This document shows, in pieces, positions 29,074-37,388 of a DNA stretch of 64,000 nucleotides (position 1 is the first letter of the stretch; each line of letters begins with the position of its first letter). The notes beneath the pieces were generated by a model that was not told the DNA's origin, did no database searches, and saw nothing but the letters and a program-made list of their open reading frames with translations. The position numbers were made by a program, and so were the translations under genes. Source of the stretch: Tolypothrix sp. PCC 7712 (GTDB lineage: Bacteria; Cyanobacteriota; Cyanobacteriia; Cyanobacteriales; Nostocaceae); the NCBI RefSeq assembly GCF_025860405.1, contig NZ_CP063785.1, forward strand, positions 2,852,001 through 2,916,000, read 5' to 3'.

Positions 29074-30462
29074 CCCTGTTTTGTCACTCTGGCAGTAGTA
29101 TAATAAGGTAAAAATGCTAGAACCAAGACACAGAGCATGGTACAGCCCCGTCCAGCCGCACCAACAGTCAAATTTGTGGACGAATATTGCCAGTGGTATA
29201 AAAGTCTGTTTCCAGATGTTAGGAGTTTCGAGGCTTTTAAATATCTCCATGTAGGCTGCATTTCTGATCTAAAACGTAAAACATTGCCAGAAATAGCAAA
29301 AATCGTAGGATTAGATAACCAGCAAGGGTTGCATCATTTTCTAACTACATCACCTTGGGATATAGAAAAGTTAAGAACCTTAAGGTTAGAGTTAATTTTA
29401 CAAGTGCTAAAAGGTAGACCAATCATTTTAATTATTGATGAGACAGGGGATAAAAAGAAAGGGAGCAAGACAGATTATGTGAAACGGCAGTATATAGGAA
29501 ATTTGGGAAAAACAGATAATGGAATTGTGGCAGTGACAGTATATGGTGTTTTCTGTGGGATGACATTTCCATTACTGTTTGAAGTGTATAAACCCAGGGA
29601 AAGATTACAGGCAGGAGATAAGTACCGCACTAAACCAGAAATAGCAGCAATACTGATAAAAAAGCTACAATCAATGGGTTTTAAATTCAACTTAGTACTT
29701 GCAGATAGCTTATATGGAGAGAGTGGTAAGAATTTCATATCTGTATTAGATGAACTAAACTTGAACTATATAGTAGCGATTCGGTCAAATCATTATGTAG
29801 AAATACTTCCACGACAACATATTCAATATTTAAAGTGGCAGAAGTTTCAAAGGGTATTCTCTGACTTGAGTCGGGAAAATCGATTTATTAGAGAAATTAT
29901 TCCGGGAAAACGTGGAGAACTTAGATATTGGCAAATTACTACAGATCCAGAAAATTTGCCTGATAACACTACTTGGTATGTGATGAGTAAATATCCAGAC
30001 ATTACGCCAAGAGAAGTTGGAAATTTTTACGGTTTAAGAACTTGGGTCGAGTACGGGTTAAAACAAAGTAAGAATGAATTAGGTTGGTCAGATTTTCGCC
30101 TGACTCACTACCCAGATATTGAGCGATGGTGGGAAATTATTTGCAGTGCTTATTTAATGGTTAGTCTGCATTCGGAGCAACTGTTTCAGTCTCCATCACA
30201 ACGAGAGTCAAAATTTGTTTCACATCCTTGGTGGGATAATGGAAATGGCTGGAAGAACATTCTTAACAATCTTCGTTTGATTATTCAACCTTTTACTTTA
30301 TTTAATCTGATATATCCCTGGTTAACGGTTTTTCCTATTCCTCAATTAGCTTTGGGTTTTTTTAAACTTCAATCTATTATTTATAGCCTCACCAGTTCAA
30401 TTTTTATATCCCTGATTCACCCTGATTTCTACTTTTCCTCTGCCTAGAGTGACAAAAGAGGG
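29074..30462 (+). mobile_element. IS701-family insertion sequence, 1389 bp
   Basis: Terminal inverted repeats CCCTGTTTTGTCACTCTGGC and CCCTCTTTTGTCACTCTAGG bound one transposase gene. TTAG at 29070-29073 and 30463-30466 is the 4-bp target duplication. The paralogous DNA at about 31963 (GCATATTAGGAAAATGG) is the uninterrupted site with a single TTAG, so the boundaries are certain to the base. Confidence 0.93.
29137..30447 (+). CDS. IS701-family DDE transposase
   Basis: 436 residues. The DDE residues are in IILIIDETGDKKKG (first Asp), FNLVLADSLYGES (second Asp) and LRTWVEYGLKQSKNELGW (Glu), the order and spacing of IS701/IS4-related transposases. It fills the whole 1389-bp element and appears intact, so the element may still be active. 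It entered after the tnsC-tniQ duplication, since only one of the two copies has it. Confidence 0.93.
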   Translation: MVQPRPAAPTVKFVDEYCQWYKSLFPDVRSFEAFKYLHVGCISDLKRKTLPEIAKIVGLDNQQGLHHFLTTSPWDIEKLRTLRLELILQVLKGRPIILIIDETGDKKKGSKTDYVKRQYIGNLGKTDNGIVAVTVYGVFCGMTFPLLFEVYKPRERLQAGDKYRTKPEIAAILIKKLQSMGFKFNLVLADSLYGESGKNFISVLDELNLNYIVAIRSNHYVEILPRQHIQYLKWQKFQRVFSDLSRENRFIREIIPGKRGELRYWQITTDPENLPDNTTWYVMSKYPDITPREVGNFYGLRTWVEYGLKQSKNELGWSDFRLTHYPDIERWWEIICSAYLMVSLHSEQLFQSPSQRESKFVSHPWWDNGNGWKNILNNLRLIIQPFTLFNLIYPWLTVFPIPQLALGFFKLQSIIYSLTSSIFISLIHPDFYFSSA

Positions 30463-30859
30463 TTAGGAAAATGGCGAACTATACACCAAGGATTCAGCTT
30501 TTCAATGTAGGTCACAAAAACCTCCCGATCATACCTATGATTTAGCTAGTGAATTGCAGTTGAAGAATAGACAAAAGTTGCTTGAACATTCCCAAAACTA
30601 AAGCCACCCTACTGTGAGAGTGGCTGGTGAAAAAATGTCAGGATGACATTGCAATTGGTTGACCTTTCGATTCCTACTTATGTCCTGTCAGAGAACAGAG
30701 TATTTTCAGAAATTCTTCGGGAATTTCCTCGAAGTGTTCTAGCAGGAAGTCCATCAAGGCAAGATGGCGCAAATCGCTGGGCATAGGACTGCTCCTCTAA
30801 GTCACAGAGAGCAATACGAGCAACGGCGCTCCCAAAAGATAATCTTTTACTATGCTACA

Positions 30860-31155
30860 AAGTATCAAATGACAAAGGGAACAGTAGCGGAGATGAGAGA
30901 CAGAAAGCTACTGTCCAAGTTTCATGGGAAATACCTGAAGCGAACTGTAGAAATTTGGGAAAAGAAGGTTTTGCAGTTACCAGTTGCTTCACATACAATC
31001 TTCAGCATCGCTGGAAAGATTGTATGTGAAGCAACTGGGGATTATATTGTTTAATTGATATGATTCTGAGAGAGGCAGCAATAAGTGCATCGAAGAAAAA
31101 ATTACAAAAGATCGATTTGGCAAAACTTCAGGAAGTAACAGAAGAATACAAATAA
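30860..31155 (+). pseudogene. decayed second copy of tnsC
   Basis: From AAGTATCAAATGACAAAGGG the DNA encodes KYQMTKGTVAEMRDR, then jumps to SKFHGKYLKRTVEIWEKKVLQLPVAS. An internal deletion has removed the Walker B and sensor part, and a later stop (GDYIV*) interrupts it before LIDMILREAAISASKKKLQKIDLAKLQEVTEEYK. The Walker A half is missing altogether. It cannot make an ATPase. It ends in TAATG with tniQ copy 2, the same junction as in the intact pair. Confidence 0.85.
30982..31036. repeat. perfect 21-bp inverted repeat inside the tnsC pseudogene
   Basis: AGTTGCTTCACATACAATCTT at 30982-31002 is exactly complementary to 31016-31036, with a 13-nt loop. The intact tnsC has only a weak version here (GTTGCTTC ... 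GAGGCAAC), so the perfect palindrome arose after duplication, most simply by strand-switch copying at a quasi-palindrome. Confidence 0.85.
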
Positions 31156-31658
31156 TGGAAGTAGTAGAAATTCAACTTTGGTTATTTCAAGTAGAACCAT
31201 TAAAAGGAGAAAGTCTTAGTCACTTTTTAGGACGCTTTCGACGAGCAAATGGGTTAACGCCTGCTAGGTTAGGTAAGGAAACAGGACTTGGGAGCGCGAT
31301 CGCACGTTGGGAAAAATTTCGGTTTAATCCTCCTCCTACCCCTGAACAGTTAGAAGCATTAGCTGTTGTTTTAGGGGTTGATGTGGATAGGTTAAAGCAG
31401 ATGTTGCCACCTGCTGGAGTGGAAATAAAAAGGGAAACTGTTCGGCTATGTGCTGCTTGTTATGTTGAGTCGCCTTATCACAAAATTGAGTGGCAGTTGA
31501 AGGTGATACAAGGATGCCTGAGCCACGATTTAACCTTGTTGTCAAAATGTCCAAACTGTGGGGCAAAATTTAAGACTCCAGCAGTGTGGCAGGATAGTTC
31601 ATGCCAGCAATGTTCTCTGACTTTTGCTGATATGGTAAAGTATCAAAAGTCTTATTGA
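31155..31658 (+). CDS. tniQ: CAST targeting adaptor TniQ, copy 2
   Basis: 167 residues, the usual V-K TniQ length. ESLSHFLGRFRRANGLTP, TGLGSAIARWEKFRFNPPPTPEQL, LCAACYVESP, KCPNCGAKF and DSSCQQCSL keep both zinc clusters. Compared with copy 1 it differs at many positions but has no stop or frameshift, so it is probably still under selection or recently acquired. Its natural promoter was replaced by the tnsC remains upstream, so expression is uncertain. Confidence 0.88.
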   Translation: MEVVEIQLWLFQVEPLKGESLSHFLGRFRRANGLTPARLGKETGLGSAIARWEKFRFNPPPTPEQLEALAVVLGVDVDRLKQMLPPAGVEIKRETVRLCAACYVESPYHKIEWQLKVIQGCLSHDLTLLSKCPNCGAKFKTPAVWQDSSCQQCSLTFADMVKYQKSY

Positions 31659-31711
31659 TTACTGACTTAGTACAATCATAAATAATATTTTTCAAATGTT
31701 AATCAGTAATA

Positions 31712-31753
31712 ATCCCCCCTTGCTTTGATGAAAAAAAGGTGGCAAGGGGGGAT
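31712..31753. terminator. hairpin after tniQ copy 2
   Basis: ATCCCCCCTTGC pairs with GGCAAGGGGGGAT around an A-rich loop, 54 bp after the tniQ stop. It is the counterpart of 28643-28686. The stem is followed by ATTTTAT, a weak T tract. Confidence 0.6.
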
Positions 31754-31816
31754 ATTTTATGTTTCAACAGATAAGAAAACTCACTACAAATTAAATTTGC
31801 TCCCAGAATGACCGAA

Positions 31817-32014
31817 TTATGGAGTAATTTGCTCTGGTTGCTCGACTGCCGCATTAAAAATGATTGAGAAAGTTGCATTTGGTATCAGCCGATGTAGAGC
31901 TTGTGAATGAGCTTCTGCATCATTCCGGCGGCGAAAACGAGCAACTATCTGGTGTTGCATATTAGGAAAATGGCGGACTATACACCAAGGATTTAGCTTT
32001 TCAATGTAGGTCAC
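31817..32014 (-). CDS. small conserved cyanobacterial protein of unknown function
   Basis: 65 residues from a GTG (32014). MTYIEKLNPWCIVRHFPNMQ and VARFRRRNDAEAHSQALHRLIPNATFSIIF look like a compact, basic protein of a type I recall from cyanobacterial genomes, but I assign no function. The diverged copy at 28936-30515 keeps the reading frame over most of its length, which supports it being a true gene. Confidence 0.6.
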   Translation of the reverse strand: MTYIEKLNPWCIVRHFPNMQHQIVARFRRRNDAEAHSQALHRLIPNATFSIIFNAAVEQPEQITP

Positions 32015-32196
32015 AAAAACCTCCCGATCATACCTATGATTTAGCTAGTGAATTGGAGTTGAAGAATAGACAAAAGTTACTTAAACATTCCCAAGACTAA
32101 AGCCACCCTACTGTGAGAGTGGCTGGTAAAGAAATGTCAGGATGACATTGCAATTGGTTGACAGTTCGACTTCCCTCACCGTCAATTTTTCGATTC

Positions 32197-32502
32197 CTAC
32201 TTATGCCCTGTGAGAGAACAGAGTATCTTCAGAAATTCTTCGGGGATTTCCTCGAAGTGTTCTAGCAGGAAGTCCATGAGGGCAAGATGGCGTAAATCAC
32301 TGGGCATGGGACTGCGGTAATTACGTCCCTTGGAAAACCAACGCCTGACAGTTGAAAGTGAACGGGAGCAAATCCGAGCGATCGCTTCGTGATTGACATC
32401 CCATTTGGCATAAAAATTCTTGGGTGTCATTCCTAGTTGACAATGGCTATATAGATCAATCAAATTTTGCTCTCGTGCTTGTAAAGGACGCGGATTAGTC
32501 AT
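32197..32502 (-). CDS. helix-turn-helix protein of unknown function
   Basis: About 101 residues from ATG 32502 (MTNPRPLQAREQN), which overlaps the stop of the upstream gene by 4 bp. A longer frame to 32565 runs inside that gene. KWDVNHEAIARICSRSLSTVRRWFSKGRNYRSP is a clear HTH followed by a basic stretch, so DNA binding is likely. Its 3' half is duplicated at about 30690-30780. It forms a two-gene unit with 32499-33017. Function unknown. Confidence 0.7.
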   Translation of the reverse strand: MTNPRPLQAREQNLIDLYSHCQLGMTPKNFYAKWDVNHEAIARICSRSLSTVRRWFSKGRNYRSPMPSDLRHLALMDFLLEHFEEIPEEFLKILCSLTGHK

Positions 32503-33017
32503 AGCATTGGTTCCGCTTCCAATGGTTCTAAATCTTCTTCCCAGGCAATATCGGCAGATGCCCAAGCGGTACTGGGGCTATCTTTGCTCAAGCAAATGAG
32601 GTAACACCAAGTCCAGCAGCAAAGATGGGGAGCAAAGCTATAAAATCTGCCGATCGCAGTTCCCCAATCGGTGTCAGAACCAATCCAACGCAATTTATCG
32701 CCATACAAAAAGCGGGGTGTCTTTGCTGTATTAGGAAAGTCTTCGGGTAAATCAACAGAACTCGGAGAAAATTTCTGGTTAATTAATCTTGGGAGTAAAT
32801 CCTGGCGATTGAGCGCCATCGCACTCAAATAATTAGCAATCAGTTCGGCATCGATACTCTGAGTTAGTTGAGAAATCAACAACGCTGCTAAACTTTCTTG
32901 TTCTTGCTGTTGACAGTAATTGCTGAGTTTCGCCAATACTTCAGCAATACCGAAGTCATCTAAGGCTTGTTGATAACCTCTGTATTGATCTGTTTTGTGG
33001 CAAACAGGTCTTAACAT
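32499..33017 (-). CDS. unrecognised protein, coupled to the HTH gene
   Basis: 172 residues. No family recognised. The N-terminal half is helical (QALDDFGIAEVLAKLSNYCQQQ, LLISQLTQSIDAELIANYLSAM), the middle reads PEDFPNTAKTPRFLYGDKLRWIGSDTDWGTAIGRFYSFAPH, and the C-terminus is acidic. It overlaps the HTH gene by 4 bp, so they are probably made together. It may be an accessory gene pair of the element. Confidence 0.6.
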   Translation of the reverse strand: MLRPVCHKTDQYRGYQQALDDFGIAEVLAKLSNYCQQQEQESLAALLISQLTQSIDAELIANYLSAMALNRQDLLPRLINQKFSPSSVDLPEDFPNTAKTPRFLYGDKLRWIGSDTDWGTAIGRFYSFAPHLCCWTWCYLICLSKDSPSTAWASADIAWEEDLEPLEAEPML

Positions 33018-33187
33018 GGAATATGTCTCCTGTGAAAGGGAGCCAGAAGCCAGCGTCAGCCGTGGAAAGTTGTGCGCTGGCTTTTGACTTATCAGTAATT
33101 ATACATAAATTTGATGTATTTCTATTTAAATTTATTTGTTTTTAGTGATTTAATATAAAAATACATAGTAAATCTGATAATAATCAC

Positions 33188-33361
33188 ATGGGGAAAGTAA
33201 CACTGAGTATTTACATGGAAGAAGAAGACAAAGAAGCTCTGCAACAACTGGCGGATGCAGAGGAGCGTTCTTTGTCGCAAATGGCGGTGTTAATTCTCAA
33301 ACGAGCGATTAGACAAGCGCAGGCGGATGGAACGATTTCGCCGCCTGGTAAGGGGAAGTGA
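33188..33361 (+). CDS. short ribbon-helix-helix-like protein
   Basis: 57 residues from ATG 33188 to TGA 33361: MGKVTLSIYMEEEDKEALQQ then LADAEERSLSQMAVLILKRA, the beta strand plus two helices of a ribbon-helix-helix DNA-binding fold, as in small antitoxin-type repressors. No toxin gene sits next to it. It is divergent from 32499-33017, with 170 bp between. Confidence 0.65.
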   Translation: MGKVTLSIYMEEEDKEALQQLADAEERSLSQMAVLILKRAIRQAQADGTISPPGKGK

Positions 33362-33362
33362 G

Positions 33363-33452
33363 GCGATGATCGTCCGTTGAGAAAAGTTTCGGTTTAACCC
33401 CCCTGCTTCTCGCCAGCAGTTGGAGGCATTAACTAGGGTTCTAAGGGTTTGG
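33363..33452 (+). pseudogene. scrap of a third tniQ copy
   Basis: The stretch encodes VR-EKFRFNPPASRQQLEALTRVL, matching the TniQ segment RWEKFRFNPPPTPEQLEALAVVL, starting just after the RHH gene stop. Nothing of tniQ remains on either side. It shows the tniQ region was copied more than once. Confidence 0.65.
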
Positions 33453-33507
33453 GGAGATGAAAAACAAACAAAAAATCTCTAATATTTTCTTTACTTGATT
33501 TCTACTT

Positions 33508-34104
33508 TTATCCTCCTTTTTCGCTTTCATGTTGTGCTGGAAGTGCAACACGCCCATGATAACTGTAGTAACGTTGGAAGAAGTCTTCTAAATAGGGACT
33601 TACAAAGACGCTGCGCCTTTGAACTTTATTTATACTTATTTGATAGTATAAAAACTCCGGGTCTACTGCAAAAACTTTCTTAAAGTCTGCGGTTAACTCT
33701 GCTAATCCTTCTTTTGTTAAATCACACTCTAAAGGTATTTTTTCAAAAAAATGAAACTGCTTATTACAATTTGTTTTGACAAGATTCCATTTTTCAGAAT
33801 TCATCTGATACGTATTTCTATCCTGTCTAATTTCTTGAGCTTGATATATCTCACAACAAAGTATGGAGTTCAATAGTTTATTCTGTTTATCTGTTGTTTG
33901 CCTAGCTTTATAATCCCAATCTAGGTCACAATCTTGACTAACAACAATTGCGTAAGGATGAATTATTGGTTTAAACTGCGTTTTATCTAGCTCTGGCGAT
34001 GCTTCGTTAGGAACAGGTATAAACTGTATTACTCCCGTTAAAATTTCCCCTTGTCTAAGAGCTTCTTTTTCATCAGAGGCTCGATAAATTAAACTTTTGG
34101 GCAT
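33508..34104 (-). CDS. unrecognised protein in the TIGR04255 cluster
   Basis: 198 residues, family not recognised. PYAIVVSQDCDLDWDYKAR is the most striking segment; this SQDCDL motif recurs in proteins of unknown function that I associate with TIGR04255 neighbourhoods. No signal peptide or membrane helix is seen. It is the last of three same-strand genes (34525-35310, 34113-34520, 33508-34104) spaced by a few bases, so they are probably one operon. Confidence 0.6.
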   Translation of the reverse strand: MPKSLIYRASDEKEALRQGEILTGVIQFIPVPNEASPELDKTQFKPIIHPYAIVVSQDCDLDWDYKARQTTDKQNKLLNSILCCEIYQAQEIRQDRNTYQMNSEKWNLVKTNCNKQFHFFEKIPLECDLTKEGLAELTADFKKVFAVDPEFLYYQISINKVQRRSVFVSPYLEDFFQRYYSYHGRVALPAQHESEKGG

Positions 34105-34112
34105 GATGAAAG

Positions 34113-34520
34113 CTATTCAAAATCAATAATTAAAGGTGGTCTGACTTCGCTAGGCAATAAGTTGCCAGTAATTACTCCTAAACTTTGGGGTAAGGTAGTT
34201 TGTTGTAAATCAGACCCACTATCGTTATAGTATTCCACCATCCTTTCAAGCGCTTCTGATGCTTCTTGTAAACCTTCTGTTGTAGAAGTCGCAAAAAGCA
34301 TACTAATTAAACTTAAACATTTGACTAATAGAACGCTATTTTGATGTAATTGGCTGGGCAATTCAGCCGTAAAAGGTGACTCTATCGATATTCTAATATT
34401 TAAATTTGCTGTATTAAGTGATAAAGTTTCCCAAGGAGATATTTGGGTAGGAGTGGATATTACTTCGTACCTTTGCCCTATTATATTATTGTTTTTAGCA
34501 CCACCAGTTATTATTTGCAT
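34113..34520 (-). CDS. unrecognised small protein, second gene of the TIGR04255 cluster
   Basis: About 135 residues from Met at 34520 (MQIITGGAKNNNIIG), 4 bp after the upstream stop. A longer frame to 34634 would overlap the upstream gene by 110 bp and is less likely. The sequence is rich in Thr/Ser/Leu with SLISMLFATSTTEGLQEASEALERMVEYY. Function unknown. Confidence 0.6.
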   Translation of the reverse strand: MQIITGGAKNNNIIGQRYEVISTPTQISPWETLSLNTANLNIRISIESPFTAELPSQLHQNSVLLVKCLSLISMLFATSTTEGLQEASEALERMVEYYNDSGSDLQQTTLPQSLGVITGNLLPSEVRPPLIIDFE

Positions 34521-34524
34521 AGAG

Positions 34525-35310
34525 TTATATGGTTTGAGGTCGCATTGCACTGTGTAATTCTTCGGTGATACTCCAGCGGAAAAGATTTCTGGCTGTACGA
34601 TTTGCTTGGTCGAATGTATTCCAGACATTTTCACCTCTTTCTAACTTTCTCTCTGTAAAAAAATCAGCGTCTAATAAATAAGCTGTTTCATCGATATTTT
34701 TTTCTATGTCTCTAATTTGAACAAGTCCATGATTAAAATTAACTTGACCAAATTCAGTTCGTAATTGTAAATTTTTGACAAAATTTATTATCGATTCTTC
34801 TAACTCTGGAGTATGTAGTTCAGATGCAATATATTTAGGTATTAATTCAATCCATTCTTTGTTGGTAATGTTTAGCTTTGACCTAATGATTAAATCCCGA
34901 TATCTTAAACCTATTCTTGAATAAAATGATGGATTATATATTTTCTCGAAAATTTCTACAGCATTTTTAAATCTTTCAATAAATTTTTCATATCTTTCAT
35001 ATTTGTTAGTAACAAGTGTAATGGAGTTTTTGTCTATAGAAAGCTGCCAACTTAAATCTTCTGATTTAAACTGATATGTCACCTCACTAGCAATGTTTGA
35101 GTTAAATTGGGTTAAAAGGTTTGATAATTCAACTGGTATTTGCAAGTTTCTAGAAGCTTCAAAAATAGGGTATTCAAATCTTACGCTATCTTGAAAATCT
35201 ACAGGTTCTTGACTTGTAATTTTCAGAATAGTTGGAAATCTAATTTGAGCAATCACCTCGATTAGAGGATTGTACTCATAAATGACTCTTTCATAATCTG
35301 GGAGCTTCAT
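34525..35310 (-). CDS. TIGR04255-family protein
   Basis: 261 residues. The start YERVIYEYNPLIEVIAQIRFP and the middle YERYEKFIERFKNAVEIFEKIYNPSFYSRIGLRYRDLI are characteristic of the sporadically distributed TIGR04255 family, often found beside genes of unknown function in accessory regions. The role is unproven; the patchy spread and cargo setting suggest defence or mobile-element biology. It leads the three-gene cluster. Confidence 0.75.
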   Translation of the reverse strand: MKLPDYERVIYEYNPLIEVIAQIRFPTILKITSQEPVDFQDSVRFEYPIFEASRNLQIPVELSNLLTQFNSNIASEVTYQFKSEDLSWQLSIDKNSITLVTNKYERYEKFIERFKNAVEIFEKIYNPSFYSRIGLRYRDLIIRSKLNITNKEWIELIPKYIASELHTPELEESIINFVKNLQLRTEFGQVNFNHGLVQIRDIEKNIDETAYLLDADFFTERKLERGENVWNTFDQANRTARNLFRWSITEELHSAMRPQTI

Positions 35311-35512
35311 CTTTAAAAAATGCTAAGACCAAGTGAGACAACCTTTTATCTTATAGAGTAGCCTAATTCTGAGCATTAGTCAGTGATGTTTCCCACACTT
35401 AAAAGTGATAGCTGGCAATTTTATTGCTGGCTATAGGTAAAGTTTATGTTCCCGTTACCTCTGACATCCGGAAACACAAGGATTAGAACCCAATGAATAT
35501 GGCTATTTCTGG

Positions 35513-35710
35513 TTAAAGTTGTTCTTCGTGAACTATTTTCACAAACGCCCGTAAATTCCTCTCCCTCTCCTCTCTATCAGGCAAATCAGCAGATAGAAAG
35601 CACTTAAACACCTTGGCGTGGTTTGGTAAGAGCAAATGTACTAGTTCATGAACAATAACGAACTCTCCTACTTCTTTTGGCAAATCTAATAACTCTGTGT
35701 TAAGTGTCAA
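35513..35710 (-). pseudogene. truncated YgjP/M48-like metal-dependent hydrolase
   Basis: 65 residues: MTLNTELLDLPKEVGEFVIVHELVHLLLPNH, the HELxH zinc motif, then DLPDREERERNL. This is only the C-terminal half of the YgjP-like proteins often found next to type I restriction genes (usually about 230 residues). The N-terminal part is absent and is replaced by a remnant of another gene, so it is a fragment. Confidence 0.65.
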
Positions 35711-35904
35711 GCTTCCTGTAGTGATAGAAATTGATTGGCAAAGGTATTTTTATCAACATCGAGCTTTTGGCGTTCTTCCTCTGCTTCGACACATACGTTG
35801 GCTATTTCATCTAATTGAACTAAAGTCTCGTGTGCTTCTATTTGGCGGTTTTTAAAGGCTTGACGAACTTTTTCGGCGCGATCGCATCTCGCTCCCGCAC
35901 CCAA
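35707..35904 (-). pseudogene. remnant of a type I restriction (HsdR) C-terminus
   Basis: An ORF of about 65 codons with a TTG start reads KVRQAFKNRQIEAHETLVQLDEIANVCVEAEEERQKLDVDKNTFANQFLSLQ, resembling the helical C-terminal part of HsdR proteins. It directly follows the hsdM stop (6 bp) and joins the truncated hydrolase. I take it as the leftover of a deleted hsdR that once stood downstream of hsdM. Confidence 0.5.
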
Positions 35905-35909
35905 CCCAC

Positions 35910-37388
35910 TTACACTTCGCTGACAGTTTTTGCCTCTAGGTTCTCGGTGATACTTTGGAAGAGTTCCAACGCTGCTTCTAAATCCTCAGCAATCTCTAAA
36001 GCTAAAACATCCGGTGCTGGGAGGTTATCAGAGTCTTCTAAACTCTCATCCCTCAGCCAGAAAATATCCAGACTGACTTTATCGCGTTGTATCAGTTCTT
36101 CATAGCTAAAGGCTCGAAACCTTTCTGTTTCCTGGCGTTCCTGCCGATTTTGAGCATTAAAGCATTGGATAAAGTCTTGCAAGTTCTCGTAGCGGAGGGG
36201 ATTGGTTTTCAGGGTAAAGTGCTGATTGGTTCTGAAATCGTAAATCCACAGTTTTTTAGTCCAGGGATCGGCGCTAGCGGGTTTGCGGTCAAAGAATAAC
36301 ACGTTAGCTTTGACACCTTGAGCGTAGAATATACCTGTTGGCAATCTCAGCAGGGTATGTACATCACATTCGTGCAGTAATTTCTTGCGGATGGTTTCAC
36401 CAGCACCACCTTCAAACAGGACGTTATCAGGAACGACAACCGCAGCTTTACCATTGATTTGCAGTAGGGTTTTGACGTGCTGGAGAAAGTTTAGCTGTTT
36501 GTTAGATGTGGTAGCCCAAAAGTCATCACGGCGATAAACGACCTTTTCTTTGTCTGCTTTGCCATCGTCGTTGAAAACAGTGATGCTGCTTTTTTTACCG
36601 AAGGGTGGATTTGTTAATACTAATTCAAAGCGATCGCCTGGATCTGCCATTAAGCTATCTTTAGCATCAACAGGACTTTCATCACCAGCAATACCGTGTA
36701 AATACAGATTCATCGCACAGAGGCGCACTACCCCATCAGCAACATCAAATCCTTTAAAGGTTTGATTTTTCAGGAATTGCTTTTGGGCTTTATCGAGTTT
36801 GTAATTTTTGGTAATGGTGTCATTAGCCACCAAGAAAAAACCACCTGTACCGCAAGCAGGATCGCAGATACGTTGTCCTGGTTGGGGTTGCATGACTTCG
36901 ACAATGGCTTTAATTAATGCCCTTGGCGTAAAATACTGACCTGCACCGCCTTTGACATCTTCAGCGTTCTTTTGCAGCAATCCTTCGTAAATTTCCCCTT
37001 TTACGTCGATATCTAAACCAATCCAAGTTTCTGAGTTGATGAGTTCTACCAGTCGCTTGAGTTTGGCGGGGTCTTGAATTTTGTTTTGCGATTTGCGAAA
37101 GATAACGCCCAATAGCCCTTTTTCTTTACCCAGGTTTTCTAAGGTGTGGCGGTACTGGGTTTCTAAAGCATCACCGTCTTGCGATCGCAGTGCTTCCCAA
37201 CTGTATTCTGTAGGAATGGTGGAACGTTTGCCCAAAGGTGGGGGAAGTTGGTTTTGTTCTTCCACCATCTTCAGGAACAGCAGATAGGTAAGCTGTTCTA
37301 CATAGTCACTGTAGCTAACGCCATCATCGCGGAGGACGTTGCAGTAATTCCAGAGTTTTTGAACGATGGTAGAAGATTCGTTAGCCAT
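35910..37388 (-). CDS. hsdM: type I restriction-modification methyltransferase HsdM
   Basis: 492 residues. The N-terminal helical domain (SSTIVQKLWNYCNVLRDDGVSYSDYVEQLTYLLFLKM) is followed by the N6-adenine methylase core: RICDPACGTGGFFLVA (SAM motif) and LVLTNPPFG (catalytic N-P-P-F). It methylates adenine in the half-sites chosen by HsdS. The only full hsdS/hsdR in the window are about 12 kb away (49413-53457), on the same strand. Whether this is their partner or the survivor of a second system is unclear, because HsdR-like remains follow it. Confidence 0.92.
   Translation of the reverse strand: MANESSTIVQKLWNYCNVLRDDGVSYSDYVEQLTYLLFLKMVEEQNQLPPPLGKRSTIPTEYSWEALRSQDGDALETQYRHTLENLGKEKGLLGVIFRKSQNKIQDPAKLKRLVELINSETWIGLDIDVKGEIYEGLLQKNAEDVKGGAGQYFTPRALIKAIVEVMQPQPGQRICDPACGTGGFFLVANDTITKNYKLDKAQKQFLKNQTFKGFDVADGVVRLCAMNLYLHGIAGDESPVDAKDSLMADPGDRFELVLTNPPFGKKSSITVFNDDGKADKEKVVYRRDDFWATTSNKQLNFLQHVKTLLQINGKAAVVVPDNVLFEGGAGETIRKKLLHECDVHTLLRLPTGIFYAQGVKANVLFFDRKPASADPWTKKLWIYDFRTNQHFTLKTNPLRYENLQDFIQCFNAQNRQERQETERFRAFSYEELIQRDKVSLDIFWLRDESLEDSDNLPAPDVLALEIAEDLEAALELFQSITENLEAKTVSEV

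Larger units (their letters stand above)
28936..30515 (-). pseudogene. small conserved cyanobacterial protein gene, disrupted by IS701-type element
   Basis: With the insertion 29074-30462 and one TTAG removed, the minus strand reads from GTG 30515 (MTYIEKLNPWCIVRHF...) through FRRRSDAEAHSQALHRLIPNAT-like sequence to a stop at 28936. This is a diverged copy of the intact 65-residue gene at 31817-32014. The element interrupts it after about 18 codons. Function is unknown. Confidence 0.65.
28913..30780. repeat. duplicated block A (second copy at 31807-32312)
   Basis: Leaving out the IS, about 470 bp here match 31807-32312 closely: the small-gene region, an AGCCACCCTACTGTGAGAGTGGCT hairpin (about 30602-30625 and 32101-32124), and the 3' part of the HTH gene (CTCGAAGTGTTCTAGCAGGAAG). 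The similarity ends at about 30773, where the sequence passes into the decayed tnsC copy. That junction is the breakpoint of a tandem duplication of the tnsC-tniQ-downstream region. Confidence 0.7.
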
